In this document: positions 9,578 through 19,970 of the stretch, one piece after another
How positions within the stretch are numbered: the stretch's first letter is position 1
Layout of the letters: the number at the start of each line of letters is the position of its first letter
NCBI GenBank assembly: GCA_037074705.1
Contig: CM073590.1
Location: 116,518,100-116,582,099 of the forward strand
Reading direction: 5' to 3'
Length of the DNA: 64,000 nt
From: Zhengitettix transpicula
Lineage: Eukaryota; Arthropoda; Insecta; Orthoptera; Tetrigidae
Program-made: the position numbers and the translations under genes
Notes under the pieces: model-generated
What the model saw: the letters and a program-made list of their open reading frames with translations, nothing else
Told to the model about the DNA's origin: nothing
Database searches by the model: none

Positions 9578-10505
9578 TATCTTAACTGAGTCAAAAATTC
9601 TCCTGGTACATTAAATATGCACGGTACCTAAAGACAGTCTGAAAAAACCCGGTGGATTACAATATCCTTGGTACTTTAATGGAGTTAAAAATACTCCCCG
9701 GACTCCAAGGGCTTCAATTACACAGGCGATATCTTAAAGAAGTGAAAATAGTCCACGTACCTTAATTCAGTTAAAAATACACCCGGTAGCTAAAGGGAGT
9801 CAACAATATGGCAGGGACTTTAACGGACTCAAAAAGAGTCCAGTACCTGTATCCTAAGGGAGTCATGACCACCCCGTACAGTAAAGCATTAAAAATAATC
9901 CCGATATCTTAAAATATACAAAATATTCCTGAATATTAAGGGAGCGAAAAATATTCTCGGATCATTAAGGAAACCAAGAATAGTCCCGGTACAATAAGGA
10001 ACTCTTAAAAGTTACCAATACATTATGATTAAAAATTTCTGTTATCTTAAAGAAGTCATTAAAATTCTCGTAACTTAAATGATTTAAAATAAGAGAATAC
10101 AATATAATGCCGTTACGCTAAATGAACAAAAATTGGTACTAGTATCTTAAGGTAGTCGAAAATAGTTTGGATATCTTAAGTGAAACAAAAATATTTCCGG
10201 TACCATAAGAGAGTCAAAACTACTCCCGGTACCTTAAGGTTATTATCACAAGGACTCGCCGTATATTCAGGAAATTCATGAATTACAATAAGAGAGTCAA
10301 GAATACTGCCTGAACATTAAGGGAATCATAAATTCTCCCAGTAGCTTGAGAGAGTCAAAAATACTCCCGGTACATTAAGTAAGCTAAGAATTCTCCCGGT
10401 AAATAATACTCCCGGTTCCATAACAGTACCTAAATAGTCCTGGAACCTTAAGGAAGTCAAATACTGCCGTTACCTAATAAAAGTTAAATATAGTCCTGGA
10501 AGAAA
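9578..10505. repeat. Degenerate ~29-bp minisatellite array
   Basis: About 930 bp of imperfect tandem units. The recognisable core order is 'cccggtacc', 'ttaagggagtc', 'aaaaatactc', and then the next 'cccgg'. The period is about 29-30 bp, giving roughly 30 units. Units at 10196-10260 and 10340-10400 are cleanest, while those near the left end are heavily decayed. The unit contains TTAA and a GGTACC palindrome. No open frame is conserved across it. Confidence 0.8.
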
Positions 10506-11230
10506 TACAAAAATGAAGTATATATAACTAAAATACACGTGCATCACACTTGCGTATGAACAACACATACAATCATATAATAAACACAAATAAAGTAAAA
10601 TACAATATGATCAAATTCACGAAATGACGTTATCAACTGGAGGAGCAGACAATCTCGAATATCTATTACTATAATTTGCAATGAATCGATTTGTGTACGT
10701 GAGCTCGGGTCTGATAGTGTGAAATAAGGACATTAAGTAACGTTCGCACTCTGCATAAGTTTCGCCTTCTTATAACTTTGACTTTCAGAAAATTATTATA
10801 TTATAAATACTTATCTTCAGAAAAAAACTGAATATTGAATAATACATTTACAAAAACAAGCACAGAATTTAACTTCCAAGAAGTCATTTAAAAAATCTCA
10901 TTATAGACTAAATCCCGTGTTGAGCTGATTTGTCTTTTAAAAAAGGCCAATCTTTTCCTTACCAAAAACTACTTACGCATTAAAACGAACGGAAAACCAG
11001 TACTGAATGTGGTACGTCATTTGTGTGAATTACTGTTACTTTTTGCATATCCCTTACTGACTGAGCCTCTAACACATCATTACGTACCTCTATATCTACT
11101 AATCTCTTCTAGATTTTCAGACAAAATAAGTACTGAATGTCTTAAGTGCGAACAAGAAATGAAACATCTACTCGAAAGTTAAAACTTAATTGAAGTTCAA
11201 ATGAAAAAATTTACGACTGAATGAAAATTA
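10506..11230. other. Intergenic AT-rich DNA
   Basis: No gene or repeat recognised between the minisatellite and the fold-back element. Confidence 0.5.
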
Positions 11231-11460
11231 ATAATAAGAAAGATTGCCAAATACAGAAAAAATAATTGATAATATAATGCCACACAACGTTTCTGGGATA
11301 CTTGTGCCTTTCTTCAGGTGCTAAGAAGTGACTAGAGTGACACAACTGCACTCGTCAGTTGACAAAACACAAAAGAAGAAAGGAACAAGGATCCCAGACA
11401 CGTTGTGTGGTATTTATATTCTCACTTATTTTGTCTGTATTTGGCTATTTTTATTATTAT
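11231..11460. mobile_element. Fold-back element, family FB, copy 1
   Basis: The two halves are complementary over ~85-90 bp each. The left side starts 'ataataagaaagattgcc' and the right side, read on the minus strand, starts 'ataataataaaaatagcc'. Both continue with 'aaatacag' and 'ccacacaacgt', and then a '(t)cttgt.cctttctt' block. A short unpaired middle (about 11320-11370) separates them. There is no coding capacity. Related copies lie at 56666-56947 and, as a fragment, at 19388-19462. The arms carry a CTGAAGA...GAAACG motif on the minus strand. Confidence 0.75.
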
Positions 11461-11979
11461 GCATTGATGTTTTATACTGAAGAGAATATCAAAAATTAAT
11501 AATTAAATATCTGAAAATGACTAACAGTTACGGTGAAATGAGTGTAACCAGTGTGACCTTGCAGTTGACGCGACTCAAAATAAAATAAAATTTTAAAAAA
11601 GTACTGGAGTCTCCATAACCAAGATTCTTAACGTTGAAACTGAATTTCATTGTAAAAATGTGCTATTTATTATAAACAAACGTTCAAGACGGACTCAGGC
11701 CTTCTGTACCAAATTGAGCTTACCCAAATATATCCGAATGGACAAGTGCCCAAATTCACACGAACTTCGTAATGTATCATGACTATAGTAACTGATTCAT
11801 AGAATATATTCAGAATGAAGACATCGATCACAACAGTTGATCTAAACGTCTACATATTTCAAATTTTATTGTTCAAAATTATTATCTGTTTTTTGTCTGC
11901 TATCGAGTCGTTAATTTTTGTGTTTTATGTCTTGCAGACGTTAATTTTATTTCTTTTATATATTCAGGAGGAATAAATA
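11461..11979. other. Intergenic AT-rich DNA
   Basis: Nothing recognised between the fold-back element and the next Rp1 copy. Confidence 0.5.
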
Positions 11980-12275
11980 AGCTGCGTCCCCACAGCAAAC
12001 TCCTCTCCCGTCATCGGAAGGGCGTGGGACAAGTACCAAATGCCCGACCTACCCGATGCAGGTTTTTCTAGGGTTTTCCCTGCATTTCTTTAGGCGAATG
12101 CCGGGTAGGATCCTTAAACCATAGCCCGGGGGCCCTAGTTAACCCTTGGCTACCTTCCTCTACCCTTCCGCATCCCCCCTTTCAAATCCCTTCCTATGCT
12201 ATTAAAGGGGAGTTGCCCAATGTGGATCACCCTCATGTAGTCTGTTGCCCTAAAAAACAAACAAAAAAACAACAT
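11980..12275 (+). repeat. Rp1 retroposon, 5'-truncated copy with A-tail
   Basis: Starts at 'gctgcgtccccacagcaaac' and runs to 'gtctgttgccctaaaaaac', followed by a further A-rich stretch. Sequence identity to the 3977-4245 copy is high. A one-base deletion in 'gcatttctttagg' disrupts the recurrent frame. It starts at a different internal point from other copies, as expected for 5' truncation. Confidence 0.8.
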
Positions 12276-13130
12276 TTAGATGACAATTAACTGTATAAGC
12301 TAGCGAGGGGGCTGGTATCTGTATAAAATAGAGCACTCATTTTGGTTAGTTGGAAATAAGGAGTTTCGTTCTCTTTACAAAACACCTATAGGAAAAAGGG
12401 GTATCTGTCTTATAATTTTCGAGGTGATCAAACGATTCAACACAAACAGTGTTTACAGATATTAGAAGGTTTGTTTCACTGTAATAATAGAATTTAGATT
12501 AACCTACCTTTCTGATCAACCTCAATTGGAACTGTATCAATCATGGTTTGATGAACTGTAAAGCCAACTAGAATTGGGTAATAGATTCACTTTTCTAAGA
12601 TGATTACGTATTAGGCAGATATTTTAAACATTACCTCTACAAGTAATTTACAAATTTCACGAATTTTCCCATTTATTGTTGAATTATAAAATTTCTGGAA
12701 ATAGATTCTTCTTTGAGCTTCAGGTTTCTAATGACGAGGACGAAAAATACACGTGTATTTTGCAGTTCAGGTTGTAGACTGGCAAATTTTCAGAAAAAGC
12801 TAACTCAACTTAGCTAAATAAGCTTGCATGATGTTACAAATGTTAAAAATAAAGGAAGTAGTCGGTAATAAATAATATTGAAAAGAAATGTAACGACAGT
12901 GAAAATAATGTGAATATTTAATTTTCGATTATTCATGAAACCCCGCGGTGACTAAGGTTCATGATATTTATGCGAGTTTGAAATAATATGATCGTGAACG
13001 TCTCTTTATGCCCTTAAGTAAATTAATAAAATGTTACGTACGAGTTTTGTTTCACCCTGAATATCCAACTATAACTTGAATTATTGCGTCCATCTGACAG
13101 AAACCTACCCTGTAAATAATTAATACGAAG
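12276..13130. other. Intergenic AT-rich DNA
   Basis: No gene or repeat recognised. Confidence 0.5.
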
Positions 13131-13134
13131 ACTG

Positions 13135-13330
13135 CAGAGAGCGGCAGTCCTATCTTTAAATTGATCTGTCCTTCGGAACAAAGACGCTGTTAATGGGAAG
13201 CCAGCGGAATTTGCCGACCGGGCTTCGAGTCTCGCTGGGGAGCCGCAATTTCCGGTGTGCCCCTCTGGGTCTGGATAATGAAACGGCGTAATTGAGCCAC
13301 CCACGCTATGCTATCTCCACTCGTAATTCC
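13135..13330. other. GC-rich patch, possible SINE body
   Basis: A compact GC-rich block with 'gggcttcgagtctcgctggg' at about 13220-13240. It resembles a Pol III B-box followed by the stem of a tRNA-derived SINE. No matching A-box was convincingly found. The minus strand is open for 93 codons (13023-13304), but the composition alone could account for that. Confidence 0.25.
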
Positions 13331-14315
13331 AGTATTAACGTTAAACGCGTGCTAATTACAGCATGACTCTCTCTAAGTTAAACGTCACTTAAATTAAATC
13401 CTCTAGGCCCCTTTCACGATGAAAGCATTTGTAATAAACATTAAGACTACCTGCTCGTCGACAGATGAGGTTATTATTAGATTAAAAATTAATTTTTTAT
13501 TTGAGTATAATTAATTTTAATATATAACTTCACAACATGTTATGCTTTTATGAGAATGTATAATTCAATTATTCGTGAAACTTGAAAACCAAATGTTAAT
13601 CATACGTCATTAGTTTACTTATATTTCGCGCAGAATAAATATGTCAGTAGAGTATAACACTTGTACATCTGAAATACAAAATTAAATTTTTACAGTGAGA
13701 TTTATGAACGATCACTGAAGAGTATTTTTTTCCAAAAATCGTTATGATAATCAGCTGGAAAGATGTCCATTTTAGTTATTTGCAGGAAACGGTACAGAGA
13801 GTGGTTTTCTGATGATAATGATGATGATGAAAACACACATACAAAACATCCATGTACACGCCGGGATTCGGAACTCTGTGAGGCGAGACAGCGACGCTGA
13901 TCATAACACAAAATCATGCCGGAATCAATGAAAATCTGTGTAAATGTTTAAAGGAAAATGGAAGCTTAATCATATTAAATTTTGTAACAATAAAGTATCT
14001 TTACCGACGATATTTGAATAAATGGTTTTCAATTTTCATTGACAAACTAAAAATTAAAATTTCACAGAGAAAACGAATATTTTTTTAAAGAAACGTCTAG
14101 TTGATACACATGAAAATTTTAGATCGTGTATATATTCCTTTTCAGGAAAAAATTTCAATAACTTTTTGTCTTGTATTATGTATAGAGCTTACGCTAGTAT
14201 TCCGTATGTCTAAGCGGGTAGCATATGATTCAGGCTATGTATAAAAAGATTTAGTAGAGTCTGTGAGCCTGTGTTAAAGTCTATAAAAGGAATAGAGAAA
14301 ACACGCACCTCACCG
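13331..14315. other. Intergenic AT-rich DNA
   Basis: No gene recognised. A 71-codon minus-strand frame at 13702-13917 has no recognisable motif. Confidence 0.5.
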
Positions 14316-14317
14316 TA

Positions 14318-14395
14318 AGTTGCCATGAATATCTCGGTTATATGAGCACCGCGGACTAAGCGGGGGTACTGGGTTTAATTCCCGGCCGTCAAGTT
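14318..14395 (+). repeat. tRNA-derived SINE head or decayed tRNA-like sequence
   Basis: 'atctcggttatatgagcacc' resembles a tRNA A-box and D-arm, and 'gggtttaattcccgg' is a B-box/T-arm in which GGTTCGAATCC has become GTTTAATTCC. Spacing between boxes fits a tRNA-like promoter, but the acceptor stem does not close. The pyrimidine-rich sequence after it could be a SINE body. It is not a functional tRNA. Confidence 0.45.
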
Positions 14396-14747
14396 CTTTC
14401 TTTCCTCATTCCTTAAAGTATTCATCTTACCCGTTTTGTATCATTCGCTTTCAATTTACTATCTCTCAACAGTAATTGAGGAGCGTTATATTCCAGAGAA
14501 AGAATCCGATTAGATTGTTTCATTCAAATCGCTGATAAATCTGGATCGTTAAGCCACTGTATCGTATTTAGTTATTGGATTCATGATAACTGCTTAAAAA
14601 TGTGAGCCATTATGTTCCATTAAATGCCTAAACCTAAAAATAAACCTTATAAATAGAATAACTATCCTTTACTGAAATGATAAAAATAATGTGTTTAATT
14701 TTTTCCGAATCATCGAGTGAAATGACACAAACGATGGAGTATTTATA
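14396..14747. other. Intergenic AT-rich DNA
   Basis: Nothing recognised, unless the left part is the body of the SINE-like element before it. Confidence 0.45.
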
Positions 14748-15145
14748 TAGAGTAACAGGCTACATGAGGGTAATTCACGTGGGGGCAACTGCTCTTTAAG
14801 AGCGTAGGAAGGGATTTGAAAGGGGGGATGTATAAAGGGTACAGGAAGGTACCCAAGGGTAAACTAGGGCCCCTGGCTATAGTTTAGGAATCCTACACGG
14901 CTTTTATCCTACCCGGCGACGCAGAACAAACCCTAGGAAAACCTTCATCAGTAAGTTGGGAACTTGATACTTGTTCCACGCCCTTCCGATGGCGGGAGAG
15001 GGGTTATCTGTGGGGACGAAGCTTTCCATTCCTGAAATACCTCGACCAGTTTATGAGGCATCTGGCCGACTTTTCCAATGGGAACAGCGAACATCTCTCA
15101 CCGTATTCCCAAGATCTGCGACAACGGAACATACGCGAAGCGGTG
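14748..15145 (-). repeat. Rp1 retroposon, diverged subfamily copy
   Basis: Starts 'gtaacaggctacatgaggg' and carries all family landmarks up to 'ggaacatacgcgaagcgg'. It differs from other copies by private changes ('gggaacagcgaac', 'cgtattcccaag', 'catacgcg') that are shared with the fragment at 15541-15680. The two probably form a subfamily. A 91-codon plus-strand frame (14971-15246) runs out of the repeat into flanking DNA and is not a gene. Confidence 0.7.
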
Positions 15146-15540
15146 GTATGCTTTTAAATATTGGAACTTTGATGAAAGTATTCAATGCTAATATAAAACA
15201 GAATTTGACTAAAACTATTATTATACTCGTAGATATATTTAAGTAGTCTTATTTAGTTTGAAATTGACTGTAAGTTATTTTAACATTCTACTGGCTCTGT
15301 ACCAATACGATTGTTACTTGAATATTAGTGGCAATTACAAAAACACGATAACAACGATTTTGTGGAGATTCATCGTGTCTGCCACTTAAAATATATTTTA
15401 TAAAGCTGACGTCAATCAGGTGTTATCGGTTAATTGACAATAAGTTATAAAAACACAAAAATAATCCGTGTTGTTGATCAAAATTCGAAATCGATATTAG
15501 TCAACAGCAATGAGGTTTCAGACAAGGTTATTCCGTCTGT
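15146..15540. other. Intergenic AT-rich DNA between two related Rp1 segments
   Basis: No gene recognised. It could be an insertion that split one Rp1 subfamily copy, but the two segments overlap in content, so duplication is more likely. Confidence 0.4.
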
Positions 15541-15680
15541 TCTGGGGGAAAGCAGCTTTCAATTCTTTAAATGCCTCGACCAGTTTAGGAGGCAGCTGGC
15601 CGACTATTCTAACGGGAACAGCGAACAACTCTTACCGTATTCCCAAGGTCTACTATCCCTGAACATACGCGGAACGAATT
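15541..15680 (-). repeat. Rp1 retroposon fragment (same subfamily as 14748-15145)
   Basis: Contains 'cctcgaccagtttaggaggc', then 'cgggaacagcgaacaactc' and 'cgtattcccaaggtct', ending near 'gaacatacgcgg'. A 126-codon plus-strand frame (15434-15814) passes straight through the fragment and both flanks. It is best explained as chance. Confidence 0.65.
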
Positions 15681-16302
15681 CTTTAGGAGTTCATATTCAT
15701 CCAAAATTTCAATTTATTTGTAAAGCTATGGAAGATAATTTACATATGGTGATAAAAGATTATTTCAATAAAATCTTGGAAGAAATTTATTCCCCGTCTG
15801 TAGTAAATATATAATTTCCTGTCACTTGTCACCCGACGACATCTAGTAGTACTACTGTAAGGGAACGATAATTATTTATACGAATATTCAAGGCTAGTAT
15901 TATAGATTGATTATTTATTAATGGTATTAAATACATTTTTATGAAATATAAACTACTATTCATTGAGACTTAATAAAAGTGAGTAGATAGATAGATTCAT
16001 TCTGCGCTGGCTCTCGTATGAGCAAATACGACTCATCACCTACTTTTGCAGAAGAGATTATAAAAATATGAATAATATACGTCCGTTTTGAAATAGAATA
16101 ATAAAAAATAGAAAATACTAACAAAAAAGTGATTATATAATTGCCACACAAATTATTACTAATAATAATGTCAACAGAAATTATCCGTATTACTTACATT
16201 GTATAACATAATATTCAGGACTATTTAATAATTACATCAACAGAAATACAAAACAATTTAAAAACGTCCCAAATCCATTTTACACGCTTTGAGAGTCACA
16301 TC

Positions 16303-16305
<3 letters not shown>
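15681..16305. other. Intergenic AT-rich DNA
   Basis: Nothing recognised. Confidence 0.5.

Positions 16306-16345
<40 letters not shown>
16306..16345. repeat. (AT)20 microsatellite
   Basis: Uninterrupted AT/TA dinucleotides. The open frame across it (alternating Tyr-Ile) is an artefact. Confidence 0.95.
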
Positions 16346-16349
<4 letters not shown>

Positions 16350-16995
16350 TGACACAACTAAATCGTTTCCTGAATTCAATTTCTAACGACAGTAACGAGG
16401 TGATGTTGTCATGTATTTATGCTAAAAACAGAAAGCAGGGAAAGGAAAACAGAGCAAAAGAGAGAAAGCTCTACATATTGTTTTATTATACATAAACTTC
16501 AGTATTCAATAACTGTGTATACAGGACAATTAGTCGTGTGGATCTGAGTTTATGTCATTTATTGTCGGTAGAGGTGTTGATGTAAGAAATTTTGCGTTAC
16601 CAGTTACCAGTAAAGTTTTATACTACGTGACAAATGTGTTAGAATTTTTCAATGATTTTTACATTTTCAGGAAGACTTCAATAATGCTATTCCTGAAAAG
16701 TAGAAACTAATGTCAGTGCTTGAATAATCGGAGAACTTAACGTCATAGCCATGATTTTTACAGTTAGTTACGTTATTAAAATTAAATTGCAAAGAGTATA
16801 TAATGTTGAGTAATATCTAATAACATATAACACTATATGTGAAAAATAATAGTTACAAAACGTCATTAAAATAATTTTAGATTGTATTTTCAAACAATAT
16901 TCTTGGTGTAAGAATATTGCTAGGGATATGAATATTTGTCCACTGCCATCAAATTGGTTAAAAATATAAATTGCGTATCACTGGACGAACTGTGA
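16346..16995. other. Intergenic AT-rich DNA
   Basis: Nothing recognised. Confidence 0.5.
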
Positions 16996-17240
16996 AAGAA
17001 TGGTGTGCTCATATTTCTCATGCAAGGGCGTATCTCCAGACCTTGAATTGTCATATGCAGCTGAGTTTGTGCCATTGAATCTCGGTGCAGGTGTCGAGTG
17101 TATCCTGACCTGGCTGAAAGGCGGCCTCTGGACTCAAGGCCCTGACTCTGGCGTCGCCTTGTCTGGTCGCTACAAGCGCCTGGACATCAGGCAACCCGTA
17201 CGCACGGGGGCAGCTTGGGTAGCAGAAGAGGAGAATCGTT
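16996..17240 (+). other. GC-rich island, possible exon
   Basis: A ~200-bp island far richer in GC than its flanks, open on the plus strand for 114 codons (17000-17344). A plausible 3' splice site 'cattgtcatatgcag|ctgag' type sequence occurs near 17060. The predicted peptide (GGLWTQGPDSGVALSGRYKR region) matches no family I know, and after 17240 the frame runs on into AT-rich DNA with typical noncoding composition. It could be an exon, a retroposed fragment or a repeat piece. Confidence 0.25.
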
Positions 17241-17344
17241 CTGAATTCATATGCCGGATTTCAATATATTTATCTGAATATGTAAACTGTGGAAAATATA
17301 ATATCTCGCGGCATATGTTTGCGTATAACAGACTTCCGAATTAA

Positions 17345-17825
17345 TAGCGTCTGAAAATTTTGAGCCGTTATCGGAAAAATCACTTTGGAGAAACGAGCTA
17401 CAACGCAATGGATTTATTACCATGAAACGTTGTTGCTTAAATGTAAAGTAATTGATTGATAATGTTCAGGAAGATCATCGGACTTTGATGAAGGCCATTT
17501 AAAGGGATTAATTATTATTCACGGCAGCGAACCATAGTATTGGTTAATGATCGGTGATCGCCATTACGCAGGAATGTTCTCGAATTGGTTGTGGTAAAAC
17601 AGAATACTTTATACGTCAAAGATTGGCGAGTTGTAATTTGTTCTTTTCTCTTTGTCAGCGTCAGATTCATTTAGATGGAAACTGACATTCCTGTCTATAT
17701 AGGATTGAATATTATAAGGAATATAAATTAGTGATAAAAAAGTAATGAAAGTTTTGCTAAATACAGAGTGAATTTTTTAAATAACGGCATAAATACGTCT
17801 GCATTAAGACTAACCATTATTGATT
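17345..17825. other. Intergenic AT-rich DNA
   Basis: Nothing recognised upstream of the transposon with long inverted repeats. Confidence 0.5.
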
Positions 17826-18540
17826 CCTTACGCCTAGTACACACTTGTTACAAAGTCGAGCGATTTGTATCTACACGATGTCTATAGACAATCGCGCAAC
17901 AAATTCTTGTATAGACCTATAGACACACTTTCAGAACAAAATCGCAGAGCATTGGTTTCCCGTCTGAAAAGAGAGACTTGAGACAATTCTCAGAATTGTT
18001 AGGCCGACTAATAATAATATTTGTATACAAACCAATAATTTTTACAGGAGATGCCCCGCTCTTCTTCACCTCACTAAATTTTTGTGCTCCCGATGAAAAG
18101 CTGTTTTCAAATTGTATACTTTTGCCTCTTCACTTACGGACGCTTAATATTTTTTGGTCAGATTTTCAGTAACTATTATCTTCTTAGTACGATTTTATAT
18201 TCTGGATTAGTGACTTTCCACAATAAAGATGATAATCTTCTATTAAAACTTAAACTTTCTTCATTGGCCACATCTTGATAATAAAGAAGTAAATATAAAA
18301 GAAATTAACGGAACGTTCTACAGAGGATAATTAGCTATCATGTCTACAAGAGCGTCCACACTATGAAATGTTGTGCAACAATATCTCAAGTCTCCCATTT
18401 CCGACGGGAGACTAATGTTCTGCGATTTGTTTTCTGACAGCGTGTCTATATACAGAATTTGTCGCGCGATTGTCTATAGACATTGTCTAGATACAAAATA
18501 GCGCGACTTTGTATACAAGTGTTTACTAAGTCTTTCAAAA
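17826..18540. mobile_element. Non-autonomous DNA transposon with ~160-bp terminal inverted repeats
   Basis: The left end (about 17826-17990) and the right end (about 18385-18540, read on the minus strand) align almost base for base. Shared blocks are 'acacttgt.acaaagtcg', 'ttgtatct', 'atgtctatagacaatcgcgc', 'aacaaattct', a 'tagacac' segment and 'agacttgaga'. The outermost bases are about 'c.tagta.acacttg'. The ~390-bp interior is AT-rich with no transposase. No clear target-site duplication was identified, so the superfamily is open (hAT, Mutator and others remain possible). Confidence 0.75.
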
Positions 18541-18569
18541 CTTAAACGATATAGACTAGAGTCTATCAT

Positions 18570-19600
18570 CGAGATTTTTCTGTTGTGTCCACTTAACACA
18601 CGCACTGCGTTCTGCTTTTATACACTGCACAAGATTAGCTGGTTTTCCTTTTTTCAATATTCTAACATGGTGTTGATTGTCAAGAAGGTTTCGGGTGACT
18701 GGGTTGAGGTGGATGTTAAACCTTTCTTAATGCTTCCCAGCATACATTTTTATATATTCCTTAATGGTTGCAATCCGGCGATTCTTATGTAGATCTGTAT
18801 TTCGGATGTACTAGGAAGCCTTCACGATGTTTCATCACACTTTATTCTGAAAATTTACGATACACTTAATATTTGTGTCACAGGCACAGCCCCAAAGTTG
18901 GATACCGTAGAACGTTGTTGGTTTCAATATTTGATTATAAATTAGTAAGTTGTTGGCGATTGAAATGTTGAACTTTCTTCCAGGTAGCTAGTAGTTGTGT
19001 CCATATATGACGTTTAAATACACTATTTTTAACATACTCTTTCCACCTGCATTTGGTCTGTAGACTCATGCCTAGGTACTTAGCGTGGTTCTCATAGGGC
19101 ACAATAGCGCCACTTATACCTAGAACCAATCTTTTGATGAAGCTATTGTATTTCTGGCTGCTTTTAGGCTTTTAGTTGACAAATTTTGGTTCTGTAAATA
19201 TATAGCTTCCTCAGTTCCTTCCAATATTGAGATATCGCTAGTTTATAAACCGTAGAGGGAATGACACAGAACGCTACCTTGGGCCACTCCCGCTCTTATC
19301 TCTTTCAGATCATCTTCTTGTTCAATTCTGAATAGTCTTTCTATGATTCTAACATCTCCACATATTTAAAATGAAAAAAAATTATGTCAGTTTTAAAATA
19401 ATTAATAAGAAAGATAGCCAATACATACAAAAAAGTGTTAATATAAATACCAAGCATATTTCTATGGGAGCGTATTGTTTAATTTATGTATCAAGCCCTC
19501 ATGACATACTTTATCGAAGACTGCAGAGCTAACTTGTATTTGTTCTAAATTAATAATGTCGGTTATTCCATGCTCTTCATCTATTGCCTCAATCAGAATT
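18570..19600 (-). pseudogene. Jockey-like non-LTR reverse transcriptase remnant
   Basis: Several reverse-transcriptase segments lie in order on the minus strand. AVFDKVCHEGLIH (about 19490-19540) corresponds to the finger/palm block usually read as AFDxVWHxGL. AGVAQGSVL (about 19270-19300) is the PQGS motif. YENHAKYLGMSLQTKCRWKE (about 19020-19090) is the thumb block. Downstream pieces resemble the C-terminal part of Jockey elements. The FADD segment and much of the palm are deleted, and stops and frameshifts are frequent. A fold-back fragment (19388-19462) is inserted between the first and second segments. A long-dead element. Confidence 0.75.
19388..19462. mobile_element. Fold-back element family FB, fragment
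   Basis: 'attaataagaaagatagcc' followed by 'aatacatacaaaa' and 'taatataaataccaagca' matches one arm of the fold-back elements at 11.2 and 56.7 kb. Only one arm end remains. It interrupts the Jockey-like remnant, so it was inserted later than that element. Confidence 0.6.
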
Positions 19601-19693
19601 GTAAATATTAAAATACAAACAGAAAAATAAAAATTTAAAAGAACATCGTTTCGACTGACATTGAAGTGTCCATATTTGATGTATATAAACTTA

Positions 19694-19970
19694 ATTCTCC
19701 CTCAACCACGAGAAGTAAGATGGCTGTGCCTCCCTCTTCCTGTATTCTGCGATATCAGACGAGAGATTGCTGCGTTTTTGTGCCTTAGGACCCTAATTAC
19801 CTTCCAGATCACCATAGAAGCGGTAAAGTATTGAGGCAATATGTCCCGTTCAACCACAATTTCACATTAACAAATATTTATACTTAGAAAAAGTATCATT
19901 GTTTTTTATGTACATAGCCGGTAGTTTGAAAATTTTATAATTAGAACAGAAAAAGTTTATGATCAATTTC
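19694..19970 (+). repeat. Dispersed repeat Rp2, copy B
   Basis: Second copy of the repeat described at 6273-6575, in the same orientation. Compared with copy A, it lacks the segment around 'ggcggtgttatagaa' and has a short insertion 'ttttttatgtacatagccgg' near the right end. Ends without visible terminal repeats. Confidence 0.75.

Noticed and set aside
9578..10505. CRISPR-like array
   Set aside because: The units are contiguous and degenerate, with no separate repeat and unique spacer of constant length. The window is eukaryotic. It is a minisatellite.
11231..11460. Conventional MITE with TA or TTAA target duplication
   Set aside because: No clear target-site duplication could be seen at either end, and the arm motif points to Penelope termini. 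Kept as a fold-back element of uncertain class.
15434..15814. 126-codon frame as a gene
   Set aside because: Its middle is an Rp1 fragment read on the opposite strand to the recurrent frame. The flanks are ordinary AT-rich DNA.
16289..16495. Frame with a Tyr-Ile repeat
   Set aside because: Produced by the (AT)20 microsatellite.
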